Source of the DNA: a virus
Strand: one strand, 5' to 3'
IMG/VR virus record: IMGVR_UViG_3300041409_001217
Coordinates: 1-28,428 of that record
Length of the DNA: 28,428 bases
The translations under genes and the position numbers were made by a program. The notes beneath the pieces are model-generated. The model did not search any database, had not been told where the DNA came from, and saw only the letters and a program-made list of their open reading frames with translations. Shown here piece after piece: positions 1 to 7,102 of this stretch. Each line of letters begins with the position of its first letter. Positions within the stretch are counted from its first letter, which is position 1.

Positions 1-444
1 ATGTTCGATTACTGTCGCTTCAGGTGGAAGCTCTGGAGGAACGAGCGGATGAGGCGCGCGGCCGACGGAGAGTACGAGCGGAAGCTCAGGGAGCTAAGGG
101 CGAGGAAGGCACCCGAGAGTGAGATTGATGAACTTTCGAGCGGAGCTATGACCGATGATTACGAACTCGATGATGAGGTGCACGAGCTGCATACCGATTA
201 TCTGTTGGCACAGTCTCGGCGGTTGATGCTTGAGCGGCCCGACTGGAAGGATGAAGAAAGGTGGACACAGGGAATTGTGACTGGCCGTCGCCATCTGACG
301 AAGAAGGGCATCTCGGAACTTAGGGCGGCGATCCGGTCGGAGAGGAAAGCCGCGCGGGAAACGCTCCTAATGTGGGTACCTGGGATAACCGGAATCCTCG
401 GCCTCATCGTCGCGCTCGTAGCGATCTTGGCGGGGAAGAAGTGA
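1..444 (+). CDS. Hypothetical protein with C-terminal membrane anchor
   Basis: 147 residues. The first ~115 are highly charged (many Arg, Glu and Asp) and probably helical. A single hydrophobic segment at about residues 122-143 is followed by a short basic tail (AGKK), which fits a C-terminally anchored inner-membrane protein with a cytoplasmic head. The central 'HTDYLLAQSRRLML' stretch and the following 'TGRRHLT...ELR.AIR.E' pattern resemble a widespread proteobacterial hypothetical family; this is from memory of the family. No catalytic motif is visible. The start codon is the first base of the window, so its ribosome binding site cannot be seen. It lies on the strand opposite to the phage structural genes and is probably a host or accessory gene. 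Function unknown. Confidence 0.75.
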   Translation: MFDYCRFRWKLWRNERMRRAADGEYERKLRELRARKAPESEIDELSSGAMTDDYELDDEVHELHTDYLLAQSRRLMLERPDWKDEERWTQGIVTGRRHLTKKGISELRAAIRSERKAARETLLMWVPGITGILGLIVALVAILAGKK

Positions 445-486
445 GATTGCGGTTATCCCCAGCCGCTTCATCTGCTCTTCACGCGG

Positions 487-497
487 CATGGTATATT
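487..497 (+). promoter_or_regulatory. Putative extended -10 promoter (CATGGTATATT)
   Basis: CATGGTATATT carries a TGn extension directly before the hexamer TATATT. It matches the same word found on the minus strand upstream of several phage genes (17726-17736, 18970-18980, 21624-21634, 23793-23803). No good -35 box is visible. A start near base 504 would transcribe the hairpin-rich region that follows. Assigned by pattern only. Confidence 0.4.
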
Positions 498-503
498 GTG
501 CAG

Positions 504-599
504 ATGCTAAATGGGATTGATGATGAGGTTAGTGTTCGTGCGCAAGCTCGTCAGGGGCGCGTGAGCACCAACGTCATTCCCATGACGGCATCGACATAG
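504..599 (+). CDS. Possible 31-residue leaderless ORF
   Basis: An ATG lies six bases after the -10 hexamer ending at 497, the same spacing as at the portal gene. The ORF encodes 31 residues, starting MLNGIDDEV and ending MTAST, and stops with TAG at 597-599. There is no Shine-Dalgarno. The ORF overlaps the start of the structured RNA candidate, so the ATG may be coincidental. Low confidence; no family recognised. Confidence 0.15.
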   Translation: MLNGIDDEVSVRAQARQGRVSTNVIPMTAST

Positions 600-750
600 A
601 CCCTCGTTCGTAAGAGCGGGGGTTGCGTCGTTATTGAGGTTGGTTTGGAGCCGCGGATATGTACGGGTGGCAAGTAGGCGAAAGCCGAGGGCTTCAATTC
701 CCGCCAGAGTGATTAGGCTCTGGCACGCGGCTCCCAGCCAACCTCCCACG
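504..750 (+). ncRNA. Candidate structured non-coding RNA
   Basis: The stretch lacks a convincing gene and contains several strong helices. Bases 572-577 pair with 582-587 around a 4-base loop. Bases 599-609 pair with 614-624 (11 pairs including G-U) around a GTAA tetraloop of the GNRA type. A long helix pairs 636-655 with 726-745: eight pairs, a small internal loop, then nine pairs. Inside it are GGC-GAAA-GCC (677-686) and a 7-bp stem (703-709 with 718-724). A promoter-like word at 487-497 lies just upstream on the same strand. I do not recognise the RNA class. It could be a regulatory leader of the DUF4393 gene at 1043, an independent RNA, or a remnant of a larger ribozyme or intron. Confidence 0.4.
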
Positions 751-825
751 TTTATCCCGCGCCTTCGGTTCGGCCACACGAAGTAAAACAGGCCGCCAAA
801 AATTCAAAGCTCTCGTACAGGTACA

Positions 826-880
826 GATGCAAACGCAGGGAAAAAGACGCCGACTGTCTCCCTGCCATTGAATCTGCATC
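826..880 (+). other. Nested hairpin in the non-coding stretch upstream of the DUF4393 gene
   Basis: GATGCA at 826-831 pairs with TGCATC at 875-880. Inside that, GCAGGGA at 835-841 pairs with TCCCTGC at 859-865, leaving short internal loops on each side. The loop bases CCGACT (850-855) could also pair with AGTCGG near 971-976. It may be a second domain of the 504-750 RNA or part of the DUF4393 leader. Nothing else recognisable was seen between 751 and 1042. Confidence 0.35.
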
Positions 881-1042
881 GGTGCGCGGGAGTACGGTTC
901 AGGACTGGCTACAGAGGACTTTGCCTGAGACCTTACAAGCGGGATGATCTCATAGTTTGCTTGACTGCCTTTCAGAGGTAGAGTCGGTCTGTTGGGGCGG
1001 CTGCATTGGATAGTGTACGGCGCGCTTAATTTGAGGGTTGAT

Positions 1043-1726
1043 ATGGACGACCAGACCATCAGAGAGAGTGCCAAGGCTGCTCGCGCCGTCGCAAAGACCA
1101 CGGGCAAGGTCGTTGATGCTGGTCGCTACGTCGGTCGGTGGTTCAATACGGTGTTCGGCCGGGCGATCGTCAATACGGTGGACCTGTATTGGACCGATCG
1201 AATGGTGGCGAAGCGAATTGAAGCGGCGATCTATGATTGGAAACGACTTCAAGAATTGTTCGCCAATGCGGACGCTGATCTAAAGTGGAAAGGACTGAAG
1301 CCTACGAAGGCGTTGGCTCCTAAAATCGCGATACCGTTGATTGAACACGCGACGATGGAAAACGAGAGGAGCTTGCGCGTGCTCTGGGGGCGGCTGCTTG
1401 CGAGCGGTGTGAGCAAGGGAGAGGAAATAAATCGAACGTATGTAACGGTGCTGGGTGAGTTGACCGCTGCTGATGCAAAAGTTCTCAAATCGATGTTCGA
1501 GGAGTGGCAGACCCTCAGCGAGAAAAAAGAAAAATGGGATGGCCACGTAGTTAGTTACCAGTCGGGGATTGAACGAGAAAATGCGCCGCCTGACACATTC
1601 GTAAAATTCAACAGGCTCGGTCTGGTTCGGCCAGCATGGGTTGGTCTGATGATCTACGATCCCGAAGGCGAGAATGAATATGGGTTCTTATCCCGGCAGA
1701 CAAGAAGAAGTAGCTGTCCCGGGTGA
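1043..1726 (+). CDS. DUF4393 / Abi-alpha-like protein
   Basis: 227 residues from ATG at 1043, chosen over an upstream in-frame start because GAGGG lies five bases before it. The middle of the protein follows the DUF4393 (Abi-alpha) pattern: an amphipathic N-terminus ending near 'DRMVAKRIEAAI', a 'KGLKPTKALAPKIAIPLIEHATMENE' type block, then '.LRVLWGRLLASGV' and a block ending 'ELTAADAKVLKSM'. Members of this family have been linked to abortive infection, but the mechanism is not established. The gene is monocistronic, is preceded by a 598-base non-coding stretch with strong RNA structure, and is followed by a hairpin terminator. It faces away from the virion operon, as expected for a lysogeny-expressed accessory gene. 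The family call is a pattern match made by eye. Confidence 0.7.
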   Translation: MDDQTIRESAKAARAVAKTTGKVVDAGRYVGRWFNTVFGRAIVNTVDLYWTDRMVAKRIEAAIYDWKRLQELFANADADLKWKGLKPTKALAPKIAIPLIEHATMENERSLRVLWGRLLASGVSKGEEINRTYVTVLGELTAADAKVLKSMFEEWQTLSEKKEKWDGHVVSYQSGIERENAPPDTFVKFNRLGLVRPAWVGLMIYDPEGENEYGFLSRQTRRSSCPG

Positions 1727-1793
1727 TTTAACGACCGTCCGATTCACGCCGTTCGGCGAGAGCTTCTGTAAGGCAATAGGGCTGGTCAGAACC

Positions 1794-1830
1794 AAAAGGA
1801 GCGCCAAACGACGCTCCTAGGTGCCTTTTT
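1794..1830. terminator. Bidirectional intrinsic terminator
   Basis: AGGAGCG at 1797-1803 pairs with CGCTCCT at 1812-1818 around an 8-base loop. On the minus strand the stem runs straight into TTTTGG; on the plus strand a TTTTT run follows at 1826-1830. It separates the convergent DUF4393 gene (+) from the last gene of the virion operon (-). Confidence 0.75.
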
Positions 1831-1844
1831 GAGGCTCTGGCAGC

Positions 1845-2012
1845 CTATTGGCTGTAGCCGTTGGTCGCTATCGCGCGGCGCACTCCCAATAGGGAGAGGC
1901 CCGCCCATACCATGGCCGTCGCAGTCGGGACATCGATGATGCCCAAAAACCAGCCGGCTCCTCCTCCGAGGATGGCGAGTACCGCCATCGTGTACGTTAG
2001 ATATCCTTGCAT
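1845..2012 (-). CDS. Small two-helix membrane protein, holin candidate
   Basis: 55 residues from an ATG at 2012. A longer reading frame exists upstream, but its first 14 residues are not hydrophobic or conserved in style, and the internal ATG begins directly at the membrane segment. There are two hydrophobic segments at about residues 4-24 and 28-44, a short hairpin turn containing 'IIDVP', and a basic C-terminal stretch (GVRRAIA). Two short transmembrane helices and a position at the 3' end of the virion operon, next to another small membrane protein, fit a phage holin or antiholin. No specific family was recognised, and the lysin gene is ~16 kb away. No Shine-Dalgarno is visible; the start context is TTATG. 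Confidence 0.5.
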   Translation of the reverse strand: MQGYLTYTMAVLAILGGGAGWFLGIIDVPTATAMVWAGLSLLGVRRAIATNGYSQ

Positions 2013-2098
2013 AATATTTGTGTCGCTAGCTGCTAATGGCGAGCTTCTGCCCACCGTTCCTCCCTCTCGGAATCATCCGACCGACCAAGGAAGGAACG

Positions 2099-2329
2099 CT
2101 AAGCGGAAGCCTTGAGGACGAGAAAGAGCAGCGAGCCGATAATACTGGTGAGCATCAAGCCAACGCATCCGTAAACGAGAACCTTCACCGGCCAGAACTC
2201 TTCCTGCGTGACGAAATTCGCGGTCATCTTTTCGAGCTGCTGGTTCATGATGAGTACCAGCGTGCGTAGCTCGATGAGCAGGTCGTGGTCTGTTTTGTAT
2301 TCCATCAGGTCTTTGGGTTCGGTGGGCAT
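2099..2329 (-). CDS. XhlA-like small membrane protein (holin or holin partner)
   Basis: 76 residues. An N-terminal ~48-residue amphipathic region rich in charged residues ('LIELRTLVLIMNQQLEKM') is followed by one strong transmembrane segment at about residues 51-73 and a very short tail. This layout is typical of phage hemolysin XhlA-type proteins, which assist holin-dependent lysis. The family assignment rests on layout only. It sits 86 bases upstream of the other small membrane protein, so the two could form a lysis pair. The start is in the context AATATG without a Shine-Dalgarno. Confidence 0.55.
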   Translation of the reverse strand: MPTEPKDLMEYKTDHDLLIELRTLVLIMNQQLEKMTANFVTQEEFWPVKVLVYGCVGLMLTSIIGSLLFLVLKASA

Positions 2330-2420
2330 ATTGCGCGATTTAGAATCGGGTGTACGCTGATGAGATGTTCGTATTTTTAATCGTGCTGGCCTTGTTGTGG
2401 TTGGTCGGTGTCATAAGCGG

Positions 2421-3740
2421 TTATCGGGGCTGAACGATATCGCGCACCTTTTTAGCGCCCTTGTCGCCCAGAAATTCTAGGCCGCTTCCCGTCTTGTAGA
2501 GCACCTTGCCTGCCGTGGTAGCGATGGGGGTGACAGCCTTGTCCATCACCATTTCCCATACCTGTTTTGTCAGGCCCTTTGACCGCAGAGGGTCAACGGA
2601 ATTGATGCCGGCTTCCTCGATGCTTTTGAGGTTGCCGTAGTCGATGTAGGCTTGCTTGATTCCCCCGCCCAATTCCTTGTGGATCAGCGCTCGAGCTTTT
2701 TGTGCGGCCATGTTGCGGACCTCATTGAGTGCGCCGGCAATAGGCTGTCCTTTGTACGCCTTCTCCGGGACGAACTTGGCCCACCCTTCCTTGTATGCTT
2801 GTAGCTTCTCAAAGCCGATGTTGCTGACCTTGCCGAAGTCCTGCTGGAATGAGCCGAGCGCATTGAGGAGCGTCTGTCTGCGGCTGAGATCCGCGTTGCC
2901 CTTGATGATGTCGTTCTTTAGCTCTGCGATGAAGCCGGGCATGTTTACCTTCGTTTTCGTGGCCCGAAGGGCGGGAGCGATCGTGCCATGCCACAGCTCC
3001 TGCGAAACGCGCTTTGCGTGAACGCCAAGCTGCCATTCTGTGCCTGGCTGTAAGAGGCGGACAGCCGTGTTCGCTTCGGTCGTAGGGGCTGTGGCGGTGG
3101 ATGGTTCGTTTGCCCCGGTGACGAGGTTCTTGACCCGGCCGAAAAGCGTTGGCTGGCTTGCTTGATACGATTGGAGTGCCTGCCGGGTTGGCACTTCCAT
3201 ATTGACCCCTATTCCTGTTGATTTCTCGCCAGCAGATTTGAGAAGCGCTCCAGTGCCCGAGGCCGCTGCTCGGCTGGCATCTACGGTTGCCGTTGCAGCC
3301 TTGGCGGCTACAGGACCCGCCGCCTTGGGTCCGGCGACGGCTCCAGCGATCTCGTCGAGGTTGGCAACGTCTCCCGCTACCCGGCTTGTCGCTTCTCCCG
3401 CATTCGAAAGCGCGAATTTCTGAACGGCCGGATGGTCGGAGAGCTTATCGCTGACGTAGCCGAGGAGTTTTCCCAAGGGCGAGAAAACCGGCGCGAGCGG
3501 TGATGTCGCCGTTTCAATCGCTCCCGCGCCTTGCTTTGCAGCGCCCTCTATGAGGTCAACGGGGTTCTTGGCCGTTTGGATTTGGCTGGCGCCCGCCTTC
3601 ACCTTGTCGATGCCTGACTGTGCCGCGGTCCCTACTCCTTGGGCATATCCGGGCTTTGTTTCCGGCGCGTGGATGGTCGTCGTAACAGGTGGCGGCGGGA
3701 CCTTCCCTCCAAAAAACGATTGTGCGGTAACGGTAGCCAT
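2421..3740 (-). CDS. Phage virion-associated protein (possible internal/ejection protein)
   Basis: 439 residues. The first ~240 are low in complexity and rich in Ala, Gly, Thr and Pro, with repeated 'AAKAATA'-like segments. The C-terminal ~200 look helical and globular, with alternating charged and hydrophobic residues. There is no enzymatic motif. Similar Ala-rich proteins with a globular helical C-terminus are found in the tail/ejection modules of environmental podovirus-like phages; this is inference from composition and position. It follows the 540-residue coiled-coil protein by two bases (stop TAA at 3743, ATG at 3740), so translation is probably coupled. Its 3' end overlaps a tiny + strand ORF that I do not accept as a gene. 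Confidence 0.55.
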   Translation of the reverse strand: MATVTAQSFFGGKVPPPPVTTTIHAPETKPGYAQGVGTAAQSGIDKVKAGASQIQTAKNPVDLIEGAAKQGAGAIETATSPLAPVFSPLGKLLGYVSDKLSDHPAVQKFALSNAGEATSRVAGDVANLDEIAGAVAGPKAAGPVAAKAATATVDASRAAASGTGALLKSAGEKSTGIGVNMEVPTRQALQSYQASQPTLFGRVKNLVTGANEPSTATAPTTEANTAVRLLQPGTEWQLGVHAKRVSQELWHGTIAPALRATKTKVNMPGFIAELKNDIIKGNADLSRRQTLLNALGSFQQDFGKVSNIGFEKLQAYKEGWAKFVPEKAYKGQPIAGALNEVRNMAAQKARALIHKELGGGIKQAYIDYGNLKSIEEAGINSVDPLRSKGLTKQVWEMVMDKAVTPIATTAGKVLYKTGSGLEFLGDKGAKKVRDIVQPR

Positions 3741-3742
3741 AT

Positions 3743-5365
3743 TTATTGGATGAGAGTGATAGTTCCGTCGGCGTTGACGCGGCCTTGCTGTCCCTTGTCG
3801 TTGGTTACGATCTGCCCGACCGTGTAGCTCTGACCGCCCAGCTTGACGGTCGAGTAACCGTAAATTGCGACGTTATGCGTTTGGAGAGTTGTGTCGAGCT
3901 TGCCTGAAAGAGACGACTTGAGACTGTCAATTTTGGTATCTCCGCTTGCGCCGAGGAATAGTGATTTGTTGAAATTGCCGGGCAGTTTTGCGCTGTAGGT
4001 CGCTTCTTCCGTTGCGGAGATAGCCGCCCCAGTACGAGCACGAGCGAGCAGGTCAACTATTTCGCTACGCAGATTCTGGTACTGCTGTTCGCCTTGGGAG
4101 GGTGCGACAGCGTTCTTTATGCCAGCGAGAAGGCCATGGTGGTAGCTATCGTACAGGGTCTTGGCGTCATCAAGCTTCTTTTGAAGATCACGCAGCGCTG
4201 CGATTCCATCGGTCTGTGTGGCTGAGAGATTGTTCGGCGCGATGCCCGTCACGTTGCTGACAAGCGTGCCTTCAGGCTTCGGCAGTTCCTTGGCGACTTG
4301 CGAGACAATTCCGAACGTACCCTTTGGAAGACCGGCGGGAATTTTGCCATCGCTCGCGTACTGCTGTGCAAACGCGAGGATTTGCGAGGGGTCGGCGGTT
4401 GCAGCTGCGGAATCGTTTTTGGCTTTTTGCTGATCGATTGCGAGTTGCGCGAGTTTTATATTGTTGTCGAACTCCTGTTGGGTCTGGTCGTTCCTGAATT
4501 TTGCTCCAAGCGAGGTCCCGGCCGCCGCGATAGCTTCATCGGGCGTGGAAGCGTTTTGGATGGTTCGGAGGGTGACCGCATCGGCTCCGTTTTGAGCGGC
4601 CGTGAGCATGGTTTGGTAAATCGTTTTCTGGTCGTCCTCTTGCTTCGTAAGAAGCCGCGTCCGTTCTGCGAGAGCCGCCGTCTGTTTAACAGCCTGCTTC
4701 TTCTGCTCCATGTCCAGCAATGGCGTGATGGCAGCTAGCTGAGCCTGCTGCGCCGCGAGCTGTGCTTTGAGCGGGTCGAATTTCGCCTTTACTGCGGCAT
4801 CTACTTGGTCTTGAGCCGTGCTCAGGTTTCCATTTGCCGCATTGAGCATCGCGGAGACGCCGAGCTGCTGGATGGTGTTGTTGCGTAGGTCTGCCGTCTG
4901 GAACGGCGTCACCCCTCCGACAGTAGCGCCTCGTCCAGAAAATTCGTTCTGTACGGCGAGCGGAATAGCGTCGGCCTGGCTCTTCAAGGTGTTCAAACGA
5001 GATGTCAGGTCAGTTACAGTCGCCTTCTTCCCGGTGAGGTCATTCGCTGTCTCTTGTGACGTTCGAAACGCTGTCTCTCCGGCCAAGTCGGCCGCTGTCC
5101 TGCTTTCGGCGATGGTCGTGTCCTTGAACTGGTTATCAAGCGGTGTGTCGGATGTATTGAAAATGCTGTCGAGCGTCGGGATGGGCGGTGCAGCGGGAGT
5201 AGAAGTTTGCGCCGGCTGCGGCAACGGCGGGAGTGCCGGCGTCGAGAGGACGTTGGCAGAAATGGGAGCGGGTTGCTGGCCGGTGATCTGCGAGATGTGG
5301 GCGGCGCCAGCGGCAGAAAACGGGTCAACAGGGCCGTCTTTTGGAAGAGTAGTGTCGGTTGCCAT
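3743..5365 (-). CDS. Long Ala/Gln-rich coiled-coil virion protein
   Basis: 540 residues from ATG at 5365, one base after the preceding gene's stop; a longer upstream frame overlaps that gene and is rejected. Residues ~1-70 are Pro/Ala-rich. Residues ~75-360 are dominated by coiled coil with many Gln, Ala, Asp and Leu ('LKAQLAAQQAQLAAITPLL'). A C-terminal beta-rich tail ('GYSTVKLGGQSYTVGQIV...RVNADGTITLIQ') resembles small beta-hairpin caps on phage structural proteins. It could be an internal ejection protein or a short tape-measure analogue. The absence of transmembrane segments and of tail-tube genes favours an ejection or internal protein. The function is inferred. Confidence 0.55.
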   Translation of the reverse strand: MATDTTLPKDGPVDPFSAAGAAHISQITGQQPAPISANVLSTPALPPLPQPAQTSTPAAPPIPTLDSIFNTSDTPLDNQFKDTTIAESRTAADLAGETAFRTSQETANDLTGKKATVTDLTSRLNTLKSQADAIPLAVQNEFSGRGATVGGVTPFQTADLRNNTIQQLGVSAMLNAANGNLSTAQDQVDAAVKAKFDPLKAQLAAQQAQLAAITPLLDMEQKKQAVKQTAALAERTRLLTKQEDDQKTIYQTMLTAAQNGADAVTLRTIQNASTPDEAIAAAGTSLGAKFRNDQTQQEFDNNIKLAQLAIDQQKAKNDSAAATADPSQILAFAQQYASDGKIPAGLPKGTFGIVSQVAKELPKPEGTLVSNVTGIAPNNLSATQTDGIAALRDLQKKLDDAKTLYDSYHHGLLAGIKNAVAPSQGEQQYQNLRSEIVDLLARARTGAAISATEEATYSAKLPGNFNKSLFLGASGDTKIDSLKSSLSGKLDTTLQTHNVAIYGYSTVKLGGQSYTVGQIVTNDKGQQGRVNADGTITLIQ

Positions 5366-5366
5366 A

Positions 5367-5633
5367 TTATGATGTGAGGCCGAGGGCCTGTAGCACGCTG
5401 ATAACGTTGGCAAGGGTCGTAGGGGCAGCTTGGCGGACCACCGGCGTTGCGCCAAAGAATCCGATCTTCTGGTCCGTCGCGGTTCCTATCTTCGTCCCTG
5501 TCGTGCGGCCTGCTTGAATGTTGCGGCCGTCCATCATTTGAAGGTGCTGTTTCAGTGAAAGCTTGCTCGCGCCATATCCGAAACGCGCGGTCAATTCTTC
5601 GCTTATGAGCTGCCTGATTTTATCCTCGTCCAT
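5367..5633 (-). CDS. Small phage structural protein with GTKIGTAT...KIGFFGATP motif
   Basis: 88 residues from ATG at 5633. The N-terminus is helical and the middle is Gly/Thr-rich: 'TTGTKIGTATDQKIGFFGATP'-type sequence followed by 'VVRQAAPTTLANVISVLQALGL'. This signature recurs in small phage tail or fibre-associated proteins and at the C-termini of larger ones, where it is thought to form a short beta structure (recalled family pattern). It overlaps the end of the upstream propeller-like gene by 14 bases and nearly abuts the next gene, so it is part of the tail operon. No Shine-Dalgarno is visible; the start context is CATATG. Confidence 0.6.
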   Translation of the reverse strand: MDEDKIRQLISEELTARFGYGASKLSLKQHLQMMDGRNIQAGRTTGTKIGTATDQKIGFFGATPVVRQAAPTTLANVISVLQALGLTS

Positions 5634-7098
5634 ATGGTTTTTTATCATTGCGCTCGATGGTGCCCTCAAGCCCGGTAATTATCGCACCTCCTGTTGATTC
5701 TGCACGGAACTGTATCTCATTGAAGGTGGGGACAAGCCCGGTCCCGTCGCTCACGATGGAGAGTGTGCTTTCTCCTGCGGTCGATTGCGCTTTCAATGTC
5801 GTCCAGCTCGTATCTCCGACCTTGCGATATTTGAGCGTGACGCTCGCACCTGATGGAAGCGGCTCGAATGCGACGGTCGCTCCGATAAAAGAGCTTTGAA
5901 CGTCCGGCGTACCGATGATGTCGGTTTCGAGGATAGACGTGTAGGTGTAATTGCTCTGGTCATCGGTGCGATTCACCGAGCCATCGGCGGAATGGGCTAA
6001 CCACCAAAAATTTCCCGTCTTGTAGATGCCCTGATAGCGCACTCCATCGCCGATAGCGTCCGCTTCTGCCTCGCTGATCTCAATAGCTACGTTTCCGCGG
6101 GCGTCTACGGACCAGATGCCGTGCATCATGGCGCCATTGCGGTAGAACTCCAGGGCGAAATGCAGCTTGTCGTCGATAACGATCTTGTTCCCGTCGAAGT
6201 AGGAGCTGCCATCGGTGACGAACTCGGCGACTGTCTTTGCCTGCCCGGTTGACGCCTGTTTGATGATGACTTTGCCTTGGCTGTGGCTCGCTTGCGATTG
6301 AGTGAAGAAGTCGGTGACCCCTACGAGAATGCCTTCGAGGTTAGCGAGGTGAATGAGATCCCCGCTGCCCCAGTCTATTTTGGCGGACACCGTGGAAAGC
6401 GAGCTGTCGCGGTCCCACAGGAAGACTGTCGAGTTGCCGAAGCCGGTCTTCGATTTGCAGCCGATAGCAAGGTAGTCGCCAAGGTCTGTCCCAGATGTAA
6501 TAACGAGGTTATCCGGCAACGTGAGCACAAGCCCATCCCACGTCGTGTTATTCAGGCGATACACCTTGTTGTCGATGAAAAAGTACGCGCAATCATCGCT
6601 CGGGTGATGAACAGGCTGCGCGACGTTGGTGTAGGCAATGGCCTGGTAGGCGTCGTTGAAACTCGGATTGACGCCGCCCGGAGCCGTGAGGTCGCCATAG
6701 CGCCAAATCTCGTTGCCGGCATGGAAGCCGTACAGATAATTCTTGTAGTGGAAGAACGCTCGCGTATCTCGGGAGCCGCCCGATGAGACGTTGCCTACGG
6801 GCGTGCCCCAGGTATCGGTGATGATATTTCCTGTCGTCGTGCCTTTGAGAAAAATGCCGGGGAGCGAAGTGTTTAGCTTCACGCCATATCCGAACAGGGC
6901 GTATCCCGTGAGCCAAGGCGCATACATGAACTTGGCAATGCTGAGCGATTTATCCTCGTCAGCCTTCGTGTTGAACTGCGGCACGAGGCGGTGCGGATAG
7001 ACCTTGAAATGTTGTACGCGCCCGACGCCACTCGGCGAGCGTAGATCGGCACTCATGCCTTGGTCAAAACGGGTGATGCGAAACGTTTGCTGTACCAT
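5620..7098 (-). CDS. Beta-rich tail protein, propeller-like (possible nozzle/stabilisation protein)
   Basis: 492 residues from ATG at 7098; the eight upstream in-frame residues are left out because the ATG follows the upstream stop by a few bases. The sequence is beta-rich with repeated short Trp/Tyr/Phe-containing strands such as 'FFHYKNYLYGFHAGNEIWRYGD' and 'AYFFIDNKVYRLNNTTWDGL', the look of a beta-propeller. The C-terminal ~120 residues form a separate beta domain ('GASVTLKYRKVGDTSWTTL'). In short-tailed phages a propeller-like nozzle protein closes the tail, and position and fold style fit that role. This is structural inference, not a family match. An AGGAG is present but touches the ATG, too close to act as a normal Shine-Dalgarno. 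Confidence 0.55.
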   Translation of the reverse strand: MVQQTFRITRFDQGMSADLRSPSGVGRVQHFKVYPHRLVPQFNTKADEDKSLSIAKFMYAPWLTGYALFGYGVKLNTSLPGIFLKGTTTGNIITDTWGTPVGNVSSGGSRDTRAFFHYKNYLYGFHAGNEIWRYGDLTAPGGVNPSFNDAYQAIAYTNVAQPVHHPSDDCAYFFIDNKVYRLNNTTWDGLVLTLPDNLVITSGTDLGDYLAIGCKSKTGFGNSTVFLWDRDSSLSTVSAKIDWGSGDLIHLANLEGILVGVTDFFTQSQASHSQGKVIIKQASTGQAKTVAEFVTDGSSYFDGNKIVIDDKLHFALEFYRNGAMMHGIWSVDARGNVAIEISEAEADAIGDGVRYQGIYKTGNFWWLAHSADGSVNRTDDQSNYTYTSILETDIIGTPDVQSSFIGATVAFEPLPSGASVTLKYRKVGDTSWTTLKAQSTAGESTLSIVSDGTGLVPTFNEIQFRAESTGGAIITGLEGTIERNDKKPYGRG

Positions 7099-7102
7099 AC
7101 TC

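Noticed and set aside
372-599. 75-residue + strand ORF overlapping the end of the first gene
   Set aside because: It shares 73 bases with the first gene in another frame, has no ribosome binding site and has no protein-like pattern.
656-705. tRNA-like T-arm (TTCAATTCCCGCC) in the structured region
   Set aside because: No matching acceptor, D or anticodon arms could be built around it; the bases fit better inside the long helix 636-745.
892-900. GTACGGTTC resembling the 3' strand of group II intron domain V
   Set aside because: No matching 5' strand lies within the ~34 bases expected, and no reverse transcriptase is in the window.
2365-2433. 22-residue hydrophobic + strand ORF (MFVFLIVLALLWLVGVISGY..)
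   Set aside because: It resembles the start of a small membrane-protein family but is very short, has no good ribosome binding site and overlaps the end of a virion gene.
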